A stretch of 64,000 bases of DNA, taken from positions 372,001 to 436,000 of the forward strand of contig JANXEW010000001.1 in the NCBI GenBank assembly GCA_025057995.1, in the 5' to 3' direction. The stretch comes from Thermofilaceae archaeon (GTDB lineage: Archaea; Thermoproteota; Thermoprotei; Thermofilales; Thermofilaceae). The notes below the pieces were generated by a model, which saw only the letters and a list, made by a program, of their open reading frames with translations, did no database searches and was not told the origin of the DNA. Position 1 is the first letter of the stretch, and every line of letters begins with the position of its first letter. Positions 26,006-35,403 of this stretch are shown here, one piece after another. The position numbers and the translations under genes are program-made.

Positions 26006-27934
26006 ATGGATGCTCGTAAGCTGGAGAAAGGTTTTACGTGGCGCGCGATACTGGTCATAGTCGTCTCTGCTCTCGTCTTCGTTCCAGCCAGCACCTACCT
26101 GTACTTGGTAGCCGGCGTTACTCTAGGAGTAGTGGGTACATATGCTATGTTGGTCATATTCACCTACGTGATGAGGATGCTTGGTCTCGAGCTTAAACCC
26201 CAAGAGGTTTTCGTCACCTATGTGGGCGTTGCCTCAGTCGCCGGCCTCGCTTCAACATCTTACTTCCTGATAATATACAGGATGTATTTTGTGAACAGCC
26301 CTATCGCTAAATCCTACACGATCATGGATACACCTCTTTACGAAGCCGTTCCAGACTGGCTTGCACCACCCCTAGAATCGAGCGCCTACTTGACACGAAC
26401 TTTTATGCACCCAGACCTCTTGAAACCGCTGGCTACGTTGACTGCGGCTATGTTGCTAACCCTTCTAGCTGAACTATCGTTAATAATCGTAGCTTCTCAC
26501 GTGTTCGTAGAAGCGCAGAAGCTCCCCTTTCCCTTCGCTCATGTCGACGTGACAGTCGTTGAAGTCCTGTCAAGTGGCGAAAGGTTCAGAGAGGTGGTCA
26601 AGTACCTTTTACCGGGCTTCTACTTCGGGCTCGTCTATGGTCTACTTCTCTACATAGGTCCACTACTCGGCTTCCCCTTGATACCTTTACCTTTTATCGA
26701 CTTTACCAAGCTGGTTTCAGCGTCGCTACCCGGCGCACTATTAGGCTTAGCTACGACTCTAACGGCTTGGGTTGGAGGCATGGTTGTTCCATTGGGTATC
26801 TCCTCCCTAGCCCTCGCAACCTCTCTCCTCATCTGGGTCTTCGGGAACTACGTGATACTAGTTAACCCAGCTCTAAGTTCTCTCTTCCCCGAGTGGGCAA
26901 CTGAGTACTACGGGGGAATGGATTTAGTGAGGGTCTGGCAACGTTCGCAAGTTAGAGTTTGGCTACCTGTACAGATAGGCGCTGCTCTAGGTTTCGCCGC
27001 GTTCGTGTTGGTAAAATACCGTAAAGCCCTGTCAGCGACTGGGAGGGCTCTTCAGCTATCCTTGAGAGGTACCTATAGTGGATCAGCTTTCCCGTCGCTG
27101 AAGTTTATGCTAGCCTGCTATCTCGTATCAACTCTCTCCTCGGTACTCCTCTTCCACAGCCTTATACCTAACTTCCCGATTATCGTGCCATTCGCTATGT
27201 CGTTACTCGTAGGCACTCTCATGGGTCTAGCGTCAGCGTCTATAGTGGGTGAGAGCGGTGCATCATTCTCGGCACCACCTCTCCTATGGCACACCGTAGT
27301 CTACTTAACTCCAGCTTCAAACATTCCGCCGGTGGAAGCTTACTCAGCCTTCGTCTACCCCCCGGTAATCGCTGGTTCTTTGACGGGGGTAGGTGCTCAA
27401 GCCATGAAAGCCGCGCTACTAACCGGTACGAAACCATACGATGTCGTTAAAGCGTGGATCGTAGCCTTCACGCTTGGGGTGCTCGTGAACTTTTTCTCGC
27501 TCGACATGATGTGGAGGATCGCTCCTATTCCGAGCAGCGCCTACCCTAGTACTGTCATCTCGATGCCGGCTTCCGCCATGATCGACGCTCTCCTAGTGAC
27601 TAGAGGGCTTAGAATTTCGCCTGAAGTGCTCGCCAGCTCCGCAGCTGCTGCAGTAACTGCATCAACTGTAGTTGAAGTAGTGGCTAGCCTGCTGAAGGTA
27701 GGGGTCTCAGCCTCCGGTTTAATGTTAGGTCTCTTTACCCCTCCAATGACCATGATACCGGTTTTCGTAGGCTCAACGTTAAGCTCGCTAGTATTCAAGC
27801 GTCGCCTTGGGGAGAGATGGGATCAAGGGAAGTACGTTATAGTCGCGGGCGTTTTGTTGGGGGAGGGGCTAGCGGCTACGATCGCAGTAGTGAGCCTCAT
27901 GATGGCTAAATCAGCTTGGCTCTGGCCGTGGTGA
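26006..27934 (+). CDS. OPT-family oligopeptide transporter-like membrane protein
   Basis: The 642-residue protein has about 14-16 hydrophobic segments. The region KLPFPFAHVDVTVVEVLSSGE followed by a membrane helix, and the paired inverted halves, fit the OPT superfamily (oligopeptide or metal-chelate symporters). The start is an ATG (MDARKLEKGFTWRAI). Its end overlaps the start of the M28-FtsX fusion gene, so the two are translationally coupled; this suggests a link with peptide handling. Substrate is inferred only; the family call is moderately sure. Confidence 0.65.
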   Translation: MDARKLEKGFTWRAILVIVVSALVFVPASTYLYLVAGVTLGVVGTYAMLVIFTYVMRMLGLELKPQEVFVTYVGVASVAGLASTSYFLIIYRMYFVNSPIAKSYTIMDTPLYEAVPDWLAPPLESSAYLTRTFMHPDLLKPLATLTAAMLLTLLAELSLIIVASHVFVEAQKLPFPFAHVDVTVVEVLSSGERFREVVKYLLPGFYFGLVYGLLLYIGPLLGFPLIPLPFIDFTKLVSASLPGALLGLATTLTAWVGGMVVPLGISSLALATSLLIWVFGNYVILVNPALSSLFPEWATEYYGGMDLVRVWQRSQVRVWLPVQIGAALGFAAFVLVKYRKALSATGRALQLSLRGTYSGSAFPSLKFMLACYLVSTLSSVLLFHSLIPNFPIIVPFAMSLLVGTLMGLASASIVGESGASFSAPPLLWHTVVYLTPASNIPPVEAYSAFVYPPVIAGSLTGVGAQAMKAALLTGTKPYDVVKAWIVAFTLGVLVNFFSLDMMWRIAPIPSSAYPSTVISMPASAMIDALLVTRGLRISPEVLASSAAAAVTASTVVEVVASLLKVGVSASGLMLGLFTPPMTMIPVFVGSTLSSLVFKRRLGERWDQGKYVIVAGVLLGEGLAATIAVVSLMMAKSAWLWPW

Positions 27935-30900
27935 GAACCTTGACGCGTAGGTTCCCTACTTCAATCATCGTCCTGGTCGCTGTCGCGAGCTTTGCCGCAG
28001 CCCAGCCTGGAGGAAACCTTGACGATTTAGAGAGTATTCTCGACCGCTTAAATACGACAGCTGTACTTGAACACGCTCGAACGATCGCGGGTCTAGGCTC
28101 GAGGCTCACAGGTTACGATGGCTACTTTAACACTGTCGACTACATTAGAAATTTTCTAGAGACAAATGGTTTAAAACCTGAACTTCAAAAGTTCACAGTT
28201 CTAGTTCCATGGGATGAAGGAAGCGTCATAAAAGTCTCAGGGATGGAGATCAAAGCCTATGCACTATGGCCTAACGGACACGTCGGGTCTTGGTCTGTAG
28301 AAGGCTTGAAGGGCAAGCTTGTGTATGTAGGGCGTGGAGAACTCGAGGATTTCGATGGGGTAGAGGTGGAAGGGTCTATAGTGGTCATGGACTTCGAAAG
28401 CGGTTGGAACTGGAGGAACGCTATGAAGCTTGGCGCTCAAGCTGTAGTTTTCGTAGATAGAGGCGGAGGCGACCGTTACGAGGCCTACTCGAAGTTTGAG
28501 TGGTACGCCTTCTACCCTTTCATTAGGCTTTACGTAGCTGGCGGGGATGCAGATAAGCTAGTGGAGTTAGCTAAGGAGAAACGGGAGGCTGTTATAGGCT
28601 CTAAACTCGAGCTGAGGGAAGTTGAAGCTTACAACATCATAGTGAAGTTAAGTGGCCGCCGGGAGAACGAAGCTGTTGCGGTTGTAGCCAGTGTAGACAG
28701 TTGGTCTGTAGCCCCCGCCCTCTCGTTTAACCTTCAAGACGCGTTGGATATAGGATTCCTCCTCGAGCTCGTACGGTTGGCTAGACAGGCGACTCTAGAG
28801 CGATCTCTTTGGGTGGTCCTGCTCTCCGGGCGTTGGCAGGGTTTAGCAGGCGCTCGCGTTTTAGCTGATAGCTTCGCGCGGGACCCTGAACTGTCGACGG
28901 GGAGAAAGACTGTATGGTATGTGATAGGGGTAGACTTGTCAGACGATCACCCCGGCGTGTCACTCCTCTACATGGGGCACTTCTACAGAGCTGGTAGACC
29001 GCTCTTCACAGCGAAGTACAGTTGGATCCAGGAAGCTGTAAGTAGCCGGTTATCCGGCTTCCTACGAAGGTACCTTGAGCGTCGTAACCTCTTGCCACCC
29101 AACTTGAAGAACGCGATAGACGCGCTTGGGCTTGTGAGAGAGGTGGATCTCGTTGAAGGACCCGACTGGAGCTGGAGCGGGACGATGAGCGTACCCTACC
29201 TGCTCGATACGGAGCCTTTCGTCGTAGCTGGAATGCCGGGCTTTACTATAAGGACTCAATTCAGTTTCAGAAACTGGGAGGGTGTGCCGGGGGTCGGAAG
29301 CTTAAAGTGGGAGAACGTTCTCCCCCAGTTCTACCAAGCCTCCTCGATAATCTTCTACGCGGCTATGGCTGAGACAATCCGACTGTCCCCTTCAGATGTC
29401 GTGCCTTCAAGGTTTACCGGTTTAAGGGGTGGAGCAGGCGGTACAGCGCTCTGGGGTCTAGTCGATTTCCGTGTAAGCGTCGCATCCTTCAACTTGAGCA
29501 CAGGCTGGTACGTGCCCTTGAAAGGCGCTGTAGTGAGAGCGTGGAGCTCTCACGACTACCCGTTCTCAATGGTTTTAGGTCGAACGGGTTTAGACGGGGT
29601 AGCGGTACTTGCAGGTCTAGCACCACAGGGCGTCTGCTACTGGAGCGTTGACGTAGTCAAGATGGAGTTGGACGGCGTATACGTTGTCGACTACGGCGTC
29701 TACGGCGTTCAGCCTACTTCTCTCGTCGTAGGCGCTCTACAGGATCCTATGCCCCTCTTCATCCCCGTGTTCAAAGGAGGGGTAATCGTTCTCTCCGACG
29801 TATTCTCACCCAGAACCTTTAGGACGGGAGCAGTTAACGACCCTAGAATGGGTAGTTTGAGAGCCTGGTACAACCTCGGTAGGGAAGTGAAAGTGTACGA
29901 GCTGGAGACGAGAGCTGAACCGATGTTCTGGGGGGTTTACGCACAACCCCAGGACGAGGTCGCCCTCGTTGCAGCGCCGGTTGGAGCTAGAGTGGTTGTA
30001 ACCGTTAAACCGGAGAACCCTCACGTTGAAGCAAAACCTTTGATCCTGCTAGCCAACAGTAGCTTAAGTGAACCGGAGGGCTCAGGGGTTAAAGTGGAAC
30101 AAGGTTTCACCTTCATCGCTAAGCCGGCGTTAAGGTATGCTCTCGACCTGCTTCTTACGGCTAAGAATAGGTACGAGCAGTTGAAGAGCAGGATGGTTAG
30201 AAAGATCAGTGCCGAGCTGTATGAAGAGAGAGCAGAAAGCTATTTGGGGAAGGCGATCGGAGCGTATAACGAGAGAAGGTACTCTGAAGCCTACAGGTTT
30301 TCTCTCACAGCCCTATCTTACGCATCTCGCTTCTACGCTGACGAAGTTATGCCTTTGTACGATGAAGCTGGTAGGACGGTTGCGCTTATGCTCCTCCTCG
30401 TCCTACCCACGGCTTTCTTCCTTGAGAGGCTTATAGTACACAGGGAGGGGGTTGCTAGGATCGCTTCGACGGCCGCATTAGGCGTCCTAACTGTAGGCGT
30501 GTTCGCTTTGATCCACCCGGCTTTAACTTTGTTAACTAACTCGGCTATGGCTATCATGGCTGTGGCTATGCTTCTCGTGACGATCCTACTCCTCTACGTT
30601 TTCACGAGCGAGACTTCAACCGCTCTCAAAAGCTACTCTGAAGCGAGAGTAGGCGTCCACGAGTTCAAGCGAGAGGAAGCGGCAGCTACTCTAATGGCTG
30701 TGACGACGAGCTTAGAGAACATGCGGAGGAGACCTTTGAGGACTTTCCTCACCCTCGCCACTATCTCAGCGCTAGCGACAGCTATAGTAGCTTTAACTTC
30801 AACATCGCCTACGACTACTACTTCAGTGTCGGCAAAGCGGTTTGACTCGTTTTTTGAAGGTATCCTAATCAGGAAGGGTCATGGCGTACTGCAAGACGTT

Positions 30901-32370
30901 TTAAACTACGCTACCGTCGAAGTCCTTAAGGGCTTAGCTCCGAACGCGCGAGTTTCAGTTAGGTTGTGGTACTATCCTGTTTCAGTGAACAGAATTGGAC
31001 CCTACGGTCTAGTGACGTCTGAGGACGGTTCAATAGTAGTGCAAGGCGTCCTAGGACTAGAGCGGTGGGAGGCTGAAGCCGTTTTTTCGCAAGCGCTTCA
31101 GAGCGGGTTGTTTGAAGTTGTAAACGGTTACGCGTGCTTTCTCACTTCAAGCCAGGCTCGGGCTTTGGGCGTGGAACCCGGGGATGAGGTCGAGTTTGCA
31201 GGTTTCCGCTTAACTGTAACAGGGATACTCAGCGACGAAGCTTTACAAAACCTCCCCAACGACCCTGACGGTATCCCACTAGCACCTCTCGACCCCACCT
31301 ACTCTCCCGAGTTGTACGGTTTCACGTCGGGGGCCAGGCAGATGTCTCCAACGCCTCTCCCATGGAGCAACGTGTTGATAGTTTCCAAGGGTTTTGCAGC
31401 GAAGCTTGGAGCGTTTGTAAACAGTATAGCTGTCGTGCAGCCAAACGTTTCCAAAGTTTCGGTTGAAGAGATCGCCCGCGAAGCCGCCCACATTCTAGAC
31501 GCTCGCGTTACAACTTATGTGGACGGAACGTCCTACACGTTTAGTAGGTTGTTAAGCTTCGCACTCTTCGGTTGGGAGTCAATCTTGCCTCTCCTCGCCC
31601 TCGGGGTCGTCAACGTTGTAACAACTCTCCTCGCAGCAGTTCACGAGAGAACTAGGGAACTCTACGTCTTCTCTTCCCTTGGCCTCTCGCCTCGCGGGGC
31701 AGCTTTGATGTTCATCGTGGAGTTTCTCGTCTATGGTTTTATCGGTTCTTACGTAGGTTACATGGCTGGTTGGGCGGCAGCTACCGTCTTTAAAACCGTA
31801 GGGCTTCTCCCCGAGTCTTACGTGTTCAACTACGCCTCGTTTTCAGTACTTCTCTCAATGACCGCCATATTAGTCGTATGCTTAGCTGCAGTAGCTTACC
31901 CGGCGCTGCAAGCCTCCAAGCTTATCACGCCTTCACTAGAGAGAGTTTGGAGGCCTCCTACCAAGCCGAAAGGGGATACGTGGGAAGTGGTCTTCCCGTT
32001 GAGGCTTACTTCACGGGGGGAGGCCGTCAGCCTGTTGAACTACCTTAGGGAGTACTACCTTGGAGCAGGCTACTATAAATCTAGTTTCAGAGTTTCGAGC
32101 GTCAGCGATGCCGACCTTGAATCTCTAGAGTTGAAGCTCAGGATCTTGCTGGCGCCTATAGAGAGTGGGACTGAACAGGAGGTTTCGATAAAAGTCATCG
32201 AGCAGCCGGGCAGGAAGTTTACGGTTTCAGTGTTGACACGCTATCTTGGAGGCTCGAGAGCTGTTTGGATGAGCTCAACCCCCCTCTACTTTGACGATCT
32301 CAGGAAACAGCTGTTGTTGTGGGCGTCGATACCTGGTAGCGAGAAGGCTAAGTACGTTTCAAGAGTCTGA
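27931..32370 (+). CDS. Degenerate M28 peptidase-like domain fused to FtsX-type permease
   Basis: The 1479-residue protein starts at a GTG forming a GTGA overlap with the transporter stop. After a signal peptide (RTLTRRFPTSIIVLVAVASF) residues about 25-490 match M28 aminopeptidases: a PA-like insert, then VASVDSWSVAP and ERSLWVVLLSGRWQGLAGAR, corresponding to the HxDS and FxxxxxEExGLxGS regions of active enzymes. The metal ligands and catalytic Glu appear replaced (no GANDN, Arg-Trp at the EE position). The middle is beta-rich, then a coil and membrane helices (about 825-900), and a MacB/FtsX unit with VVNVVTTLLAAVHERTRELYVFSSLGLSPRGA. No ATPase partner is adjacent. Probably a surface sensor or export protein. 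Confidence 0.7.
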   Translation: MRTLTRRFPTSIIVLVAVASFAAAQPGGNLDDLESILDRLNTTAVLEHARTIAGLGSRLTGYDGYFNTVDYIRNFLETNGLKPELQKFTVLVPWDEGSVIKVSGMEIKAYALWPNGHVGSWSVEGLKGKLVYVGRGELEDFDGVEVEGSIVVMDFESGWNWRNAMKLGAQAVVFVDRGGGDRYEAYSKFEWYAFYPFIRLYVAGGDADKLVELAKEKREAVIGSKLELREVEAYNIIVKLSGRRENEAVAVVASVDSWSVAPALSFNLQDALDIGFLLELVRLARQATLERSLWVVLLSGRWQGLAGARVLADSFARDPELSTGRKTVWYVIGVDLSDDHPGVSLLYMGHFYRAGRPLFTAKYSWIQEAVSSRLSGFLRRYLERRNLLPPNLKNAIDALGLVREVDLVEGPDWSWSGTMSVPYLLDTEPFVVAGMPGFTIRTQFSFRNWEGVPGVGSLKWENVLPQFYQASSIIFYAAMAETIRLSPSDVVPSRFTGLRGGAGGTALWGLVDFRVSVASFNLSTGWYVPLKGAVVRAWSSHDYPFSMVLGRTGLDGVAVLAGLAPQGVCYWSVDVVKMELDGVYVVDYGVYGVQPTSLVVGALQDPMPLFIPVFKGGVIVLSDVFSPRTFRTGAVNDPRMGSLRAWYNLGREVKVYELETRAEPMFWGVYAQPQDEVALVAAPVGARVVVTVKPENPHVEAKPLILLANSSLSEPEGSGVKVEQGFTFIAKPALRYALDLLLTAKNRYEQLKSRMVRKISAELYEERAESYLGKAIGAYNERRYSEAYRFSLTALSYASRFYADEVMPLYDEAGRTVALMLLLVLPTAFFLERLIVHREGVARIASTAALGVLTVGVFALIHPALTLLTNSAMAIMAVAMLLVTILLLYVFTSETSTALKSYSEARVGVHEFKREEAAATLMAVTTSLENMRRRPLRTFLTLATISALATAIVALTSTSPTTTTSVSAKRFDSFFEGILIRKGHGVLQDVLNYATVEVLKGLAPNARVSVRLWYYPVSVNRIGPYGLVTSEDGSIVVQGVLGLERWEAEAVFSQALQSGLFEVVNGYACFLTSSQARALGVEPGDEVEFAGFRLTVTGILSDEALQNLPNDPDGIPLAPLDPTYSPELYGFTSGARQMSPTPLPWSNVLIVSKGFAAKLGAFVNSIAVVQPNVSKVSVEEIAREAAHILDARVTTYVDGTSYTFSRLLSFALFGWESILPLLALGVVNVVTTLLAAVHERTRELYVFSSLGLSPRGAALMFIVEFLVYGFIGSYVGYMAGWAAATVFKTVGLLPESYVFNYASFSVLLSMTAILVVCLAAVAYPALQASKLITPSLERVWRPPTKPKGDTWEVVFPLRLTSRGEAVSLLNYLREYYLGAGYYKSSFRVSSVSDADLESLELKLRILLAPIESGTEQEVSIKVIEQPGRKFTVSVLTRYLGGSRAVWMSSTPLYFDDLRKQLLLWASIPGSEKAKYVSRV

Positions 32371-32457
32371 ATCTCTACTAGAGGTTCAGCTTTCACAACG
32401 GAGACAGCTTTTACAATACACGGAAGGTTTTTCTCACAGCGTATGTGAGGGCTGCGT

Positions 32458-33876
32458 ATGCCTAGACCCGCTCTCGGGGTTTTACTGAGGAACGAGGCAG
32501 AAGAAGTCCATTCGAAGGCACTCGAGCTGCTTGAGAAAGTCGGAATCCTTTTCGAGGATAAACTGGTTGAAAAATTGGTTAAAGAGGCTGGCTGCGAGGT
32601 CAAGGACGGCAGGGTTTTAATACGTGAAGAGCTTGTGGGAGAGGCTCTCTCAAAGGCTCCTAAAAGGTTCGACCTCTACGACAGAGAAGGCGAACGGGTC
32701 GCTACTCTCGGCGACGGAGCGCTCGTCTTCAACCCTGGATCCGCCGCTGTGAGGATACTGGATTACGGTGCGAAGGAGCCTAGACCCCCCACTCTGGAAG
32801 ATCTGAGGAAGTTCGTAGTTCTCGCCGACGCTCTAGACCACTTGAAGGCCTTGAGTACGGCGTTGGTGCCCAGCGACGTCCCAGTAGAGGTTAGCGACGC
32901 TGAGAGGCTCTACGTTGTGTTGAAGTACTCTAGAAAGCCTGTAGTCACAGGAGGCTTCACTGTGGAAAACGTCCCAGTGATGGTAGATATGCTCGAGGCT
33001 GTGCGCAACGACTACAGGGAGAAACCTTTCGCTATCTTCGACGTGTGCCCCTCCCCCCCGCTCTCGTGGAGCTCTATAACCTCCAGGAACCTCGTGGACT
33101 TAGCTCGCCTAGGCGTCCCGGCGGAGATAATATCGATGCCGGGTCTAGGAGGTAATGCTACTGTAACTGTCTACGGCGCTCTCCTCCAACATCACGCTGA
33201 AGTTCTCAGCGGTGTAGTAGTGGCACAGCTTGCTTCGCCCGGGGCTAAAGTTATCTATGGTGGATCCCCTACTCTAACTCACCCGCGCTACGGGACAGCT
33301 CTCATCGCAGCTCCTGAAGCGGTGTTGGTGAGCTTAGCTTACAGGGACATGGCTAGGCTCATCAACTTGCCGTGTCATACTTACATGGCCATCTCAGACG
33401 CTAAAACTCTAGACCCTCAAGCGGGGGCTGAGGAAGGCTTTACGGCTGCTCTCGCGGCTCTAGCAGCTTTCGATGTAGTGTCTGGACCTGGGATGCTCGA
33501 GTTTGAGAGCACTCAGTCGATGGAGAAGTTGGTGATAGACAACGAGGTGTGCGGTCTAGCTTTGAGGCTGGCTAGAGGGTTCTCGTTGAACCCAAGCGAC
33601 TTCGACGTGATAAGGGAGGTTGTAGAGAAAGGTAAGGGCAACTTCATGGCTCACCGGCACACGCTCCTAAACTTGAGGAAGGAGGTTCACGTACCCAAGG
33701 TTTGGGACGCTGAGCCGACGGCTAGGAGGAACCTGCTGGAATGGGCTAAGGAGGAGGTAAAGCGTATCCTGAGAGAATATGAACCTCTCGTGCTCTCTGG
33801 TGAAAGGCTCGAAAACTTGGAAAAGGTCAGGGCTAGGTTATGGCGTAAAACGGGTAGAGAACCTCCGTCTATATAA
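32458..33876 (+). CDS. MttB-family corrinoid methyltransferase (non-pyrrolysine type)
   Basis: The 472-residue protein belongs to the trimethylamine/glycine betaine methyltransferase family: HSKALELLEKVGILFED at the N-terminus, the PSDVPVEVSDAERLY region, GGFTVENVPVMVDML, and NEVCGLALRLARGF with late LLNLRKEVHVPKVWDAE. It lacks any in-frame amber codon, so it is of the MtgB-like rather than Pyl-dependent class. It should transfer a methyl group from a quaternary or tertiary amine to a corrinoid protein. No corrinoid protein or methyltransferase partner is in the window. It is 49 bases before the RuBisCO gene on the same strand. Confidence 0.85.
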   Translation: MPRPALGVLLRNEAEEVHSKALELLEKVGILFEDKLVEKLVKEAGCEVKDGRVLIREELVGEALSKAPKRFDLYDREGERVATLGDGALVFNPGSAAVRILDYGAKEPRPPTLEDLRKFVVLADALDHLKALSTALVPSDVPVEVSDAERLYVVLKYSRKPVVTGGFTVENVPVMVDMLEAVRNDYREKPFAIFDVCPSPPLSWSSITSRNLVDLARLGVPAEIISMPGLGGNATVTVYGALLQHHAEVLSGVVVAQLASPGAKVIYGGSPTLTHPRYGTALIAAPEAVLVSLAYRDMARLINLPCHTYMAISDAKTLDPQAGAEEGFTAALAALAAFDVVSGPGMLEFESTQSMEKLVIDNEVCGLALRLARGFSLNPSDFDVIREVVEKGKGNFMAHRHTLLNLRKEVHVPKVWDAEPTARRNLLEWAKEEVKRILREYEPLVLSGERLENLEKVRARLWRKTGREPPSI

Positions 33877-33925
33877 AAATCTTTAAGAGAAAACCATTTT
33901 AAGGTATGATGTTACTACAAGAGTC

Positions 33926-35257
33926 ATGCCGGCTGAGTTTGAACCTTATCCAGAGTTCGTTAAACTCGGCTACGTGCCAAACCCCGATAGCGACGTTATA
34001 CTCTCTTTCAGAATAACTCCGAGCGAAGGTTTCACGATAGAGGATGCTGCAGGCGGCGTAGCGGCGGAAAGCAGTACCGGGACATGGACTACGCTTTACA
34101 CTTGGTACGACAAAGCTCGTCTCAACAGGCTGATGGGTAAAGCGTATGAAATTAAGGATCTCAAGGACGGTTCCTTCCTCGTCAAGATAGCGTACCCTGT
34201 CGAACTCTTCGAAGAGGGTAACATGCCTGCTTTCTTGGCCTCTGTCGCAGGAAACATCTTCGGCATGAGGAGGGTTAAGGGCCTTAGGCTTGAAGACCTA
34301 TACTTGCCGAAAGCGTTCCTCGCTCACTTCAAGGGTCCGGTGAAGGGGATTGAAGATTTAAGGAGAAAGTTGAAGGTGGAAGGAAGACCTATAGTCGGCA
34401 CAGTGCCGAAACCGAAAGTAGGTTACTCACCTGAAGAGGTTGAAAAGTTGTCTTATGACATTTTGACAGGTGGTTTGGACTTCGTCAAAGACGATGAGAA
34501 CTTGGCGGGACCCAGCTACTGTCGCTTTGACGAAAGGGCGAAGTCTATAATGAGGGCTATTGACAGGGCAGAAAATGAGACTGGCGACAGGAAGGTTTGG
34601 CTAGCTAACATTACGGCTGACGTAAGGGAGATGGAACGCAGGTTGAAGCTTATCGCCGACTACGGTAATCCTTACGTGATGGTGGACGTCGTAATCACCG
34701 GTTGGTCGTCTCTCACTTACGTGAGGGACTTAGCTGAAGAGTATGGTCTAGCTATCCACGCTCACAGGGCTATGCACGCTTCTTTCACGAGGAACCCATA
34801 CCACGGCATCTCGATGTTCGCTCTAGCTAAGCTTTACAGGGTGATTGGAGTCGACCAGCTGCACGTTGGTACGCCAGAGGTCGGCAAGTTAGAGGCTAAG
34901 ACGATCGACGTGATAAGATGCTCTAAAGTGCTCAGGGACCGCGTATATAAGCCGGATCCTGACGACATATTCCACTTCGAGCAGGACTTCTACGGTCTTA
35001 AACCAGCTTTCCCCGTCTCCTCTGGAGGTTTACACCCTGGGACGCTTCCTGAGGTGATTAAGGTAATGGGCGTAGACCTAGTTCTTCAAGTAGGAGGAGG
35101 CGTAGTAGGGCACCCTGATGGACCTAAGGCTGGAGCTGCTGCCGTGAGACAGGCTATTGACGCAGCCTTACAGAATATACCTTTAGACGAGTACGCGAAG
35201 AACTATAAGGAATTGGCTAGAGCTTTAGAGAAGTGGGGCTTCGTAAAACCCATCTAA
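33926..35257 (+). CDS. rbcL: Form III ribulose-bisphosphate carboxylase, large subunit
   Basis: The 443-residue product has all active-site segments: AESSTGTWTT, GTVPKPKVGYSP (the catalytic Lys162), GGLDFVKDDE with the lysine to be carbamylated (Lys188) and the Mg-binding Asp190/Glu191, HAHRAMHASFTRNP, LHVGT...GKLE, and the phosphate loop SSGGLHPG with VGGGVVGHP. Length and the KPKVG motif fit archaeal form III. It fixes CO2 onto ribulose-1,5-bisphosphate made in archaea from nucleotides (AMP pathway). AMP phosphorylase and ribose-1,5-bisphosphate isomerase are not in the window. All key residues are intact, so the enzyme should be active. Subtype is not certain. Confidence 0.95.
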   Translation: MPAEFEPYPEFVKLGYVPNPDSDVILSFRITPSEGFTIEDAAGGVAAESSTGTWTTLYTWYDKARLNRLMGKAYEIKDLKDGSFLVKIAYPVELFEEGNMPAFLASVAGNIFGMRRVKGLRLEDLYLPKAFLAHFKGPVKGIEDLRRKLKVEGRPIVGTVPKPKVGYSPEEVEKLSYDILTGGLDFVKDDENLAGPSYCRFDERAKSIMRAIDRAENETGDRKVWLANITADVREMERRLKLIADYGNPYVMVDVVITGWSSLTYVRDLAEEYGLAIHAHRAMHASFTRNPYHGISMFALAKLYRVIGVDQLHVGTPEVGKLEAKTIDVIRCSKVLRDRVYKPDPDDIFHFEQDFYGLKPAFPVSSGGLHPGTLPEVIKVMGVDLVLQVGGGVVGHPDGPKAGAAAVRQAIDAALQNIPLDEYAKNYKELARALEKWGFVKPI

Positions 35258-35342
35258 GGTAAAACGCTTACAAGTCAAGCGAGAAAACCTCCGGTAGAGG
35301 TAGTCACTGTTGTCAACATAGGGTAAACTCTTCGCTATAAGT

Positions 35343-35374
35343 AACCTAATTGATCACTGATACAAGTTTAGGTT
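35343..35374. terminator. Inverted repeat between convergent RuBisCO and radical SAM genes
   Basis: AACCTAA at 35343-35349 and TTAGGTT at 35368-35374 form a 7-bp stem with an 18-base loop in the gap between two converging genes. It may terminate one or both. The rest of the 146-base gap shows nothing supported. Confidence 0.3.
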
Positions 35375-35403
35375 GAGTACATGAGAGATGCTTAACTGAA
35401 CTG

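Noticed and set aside
32458..33876. Pyrrolysine-dependent trimethylamine methyltransferase
   Set aside because: No in-frame amber codon is present; the frame is complete without readthrough.
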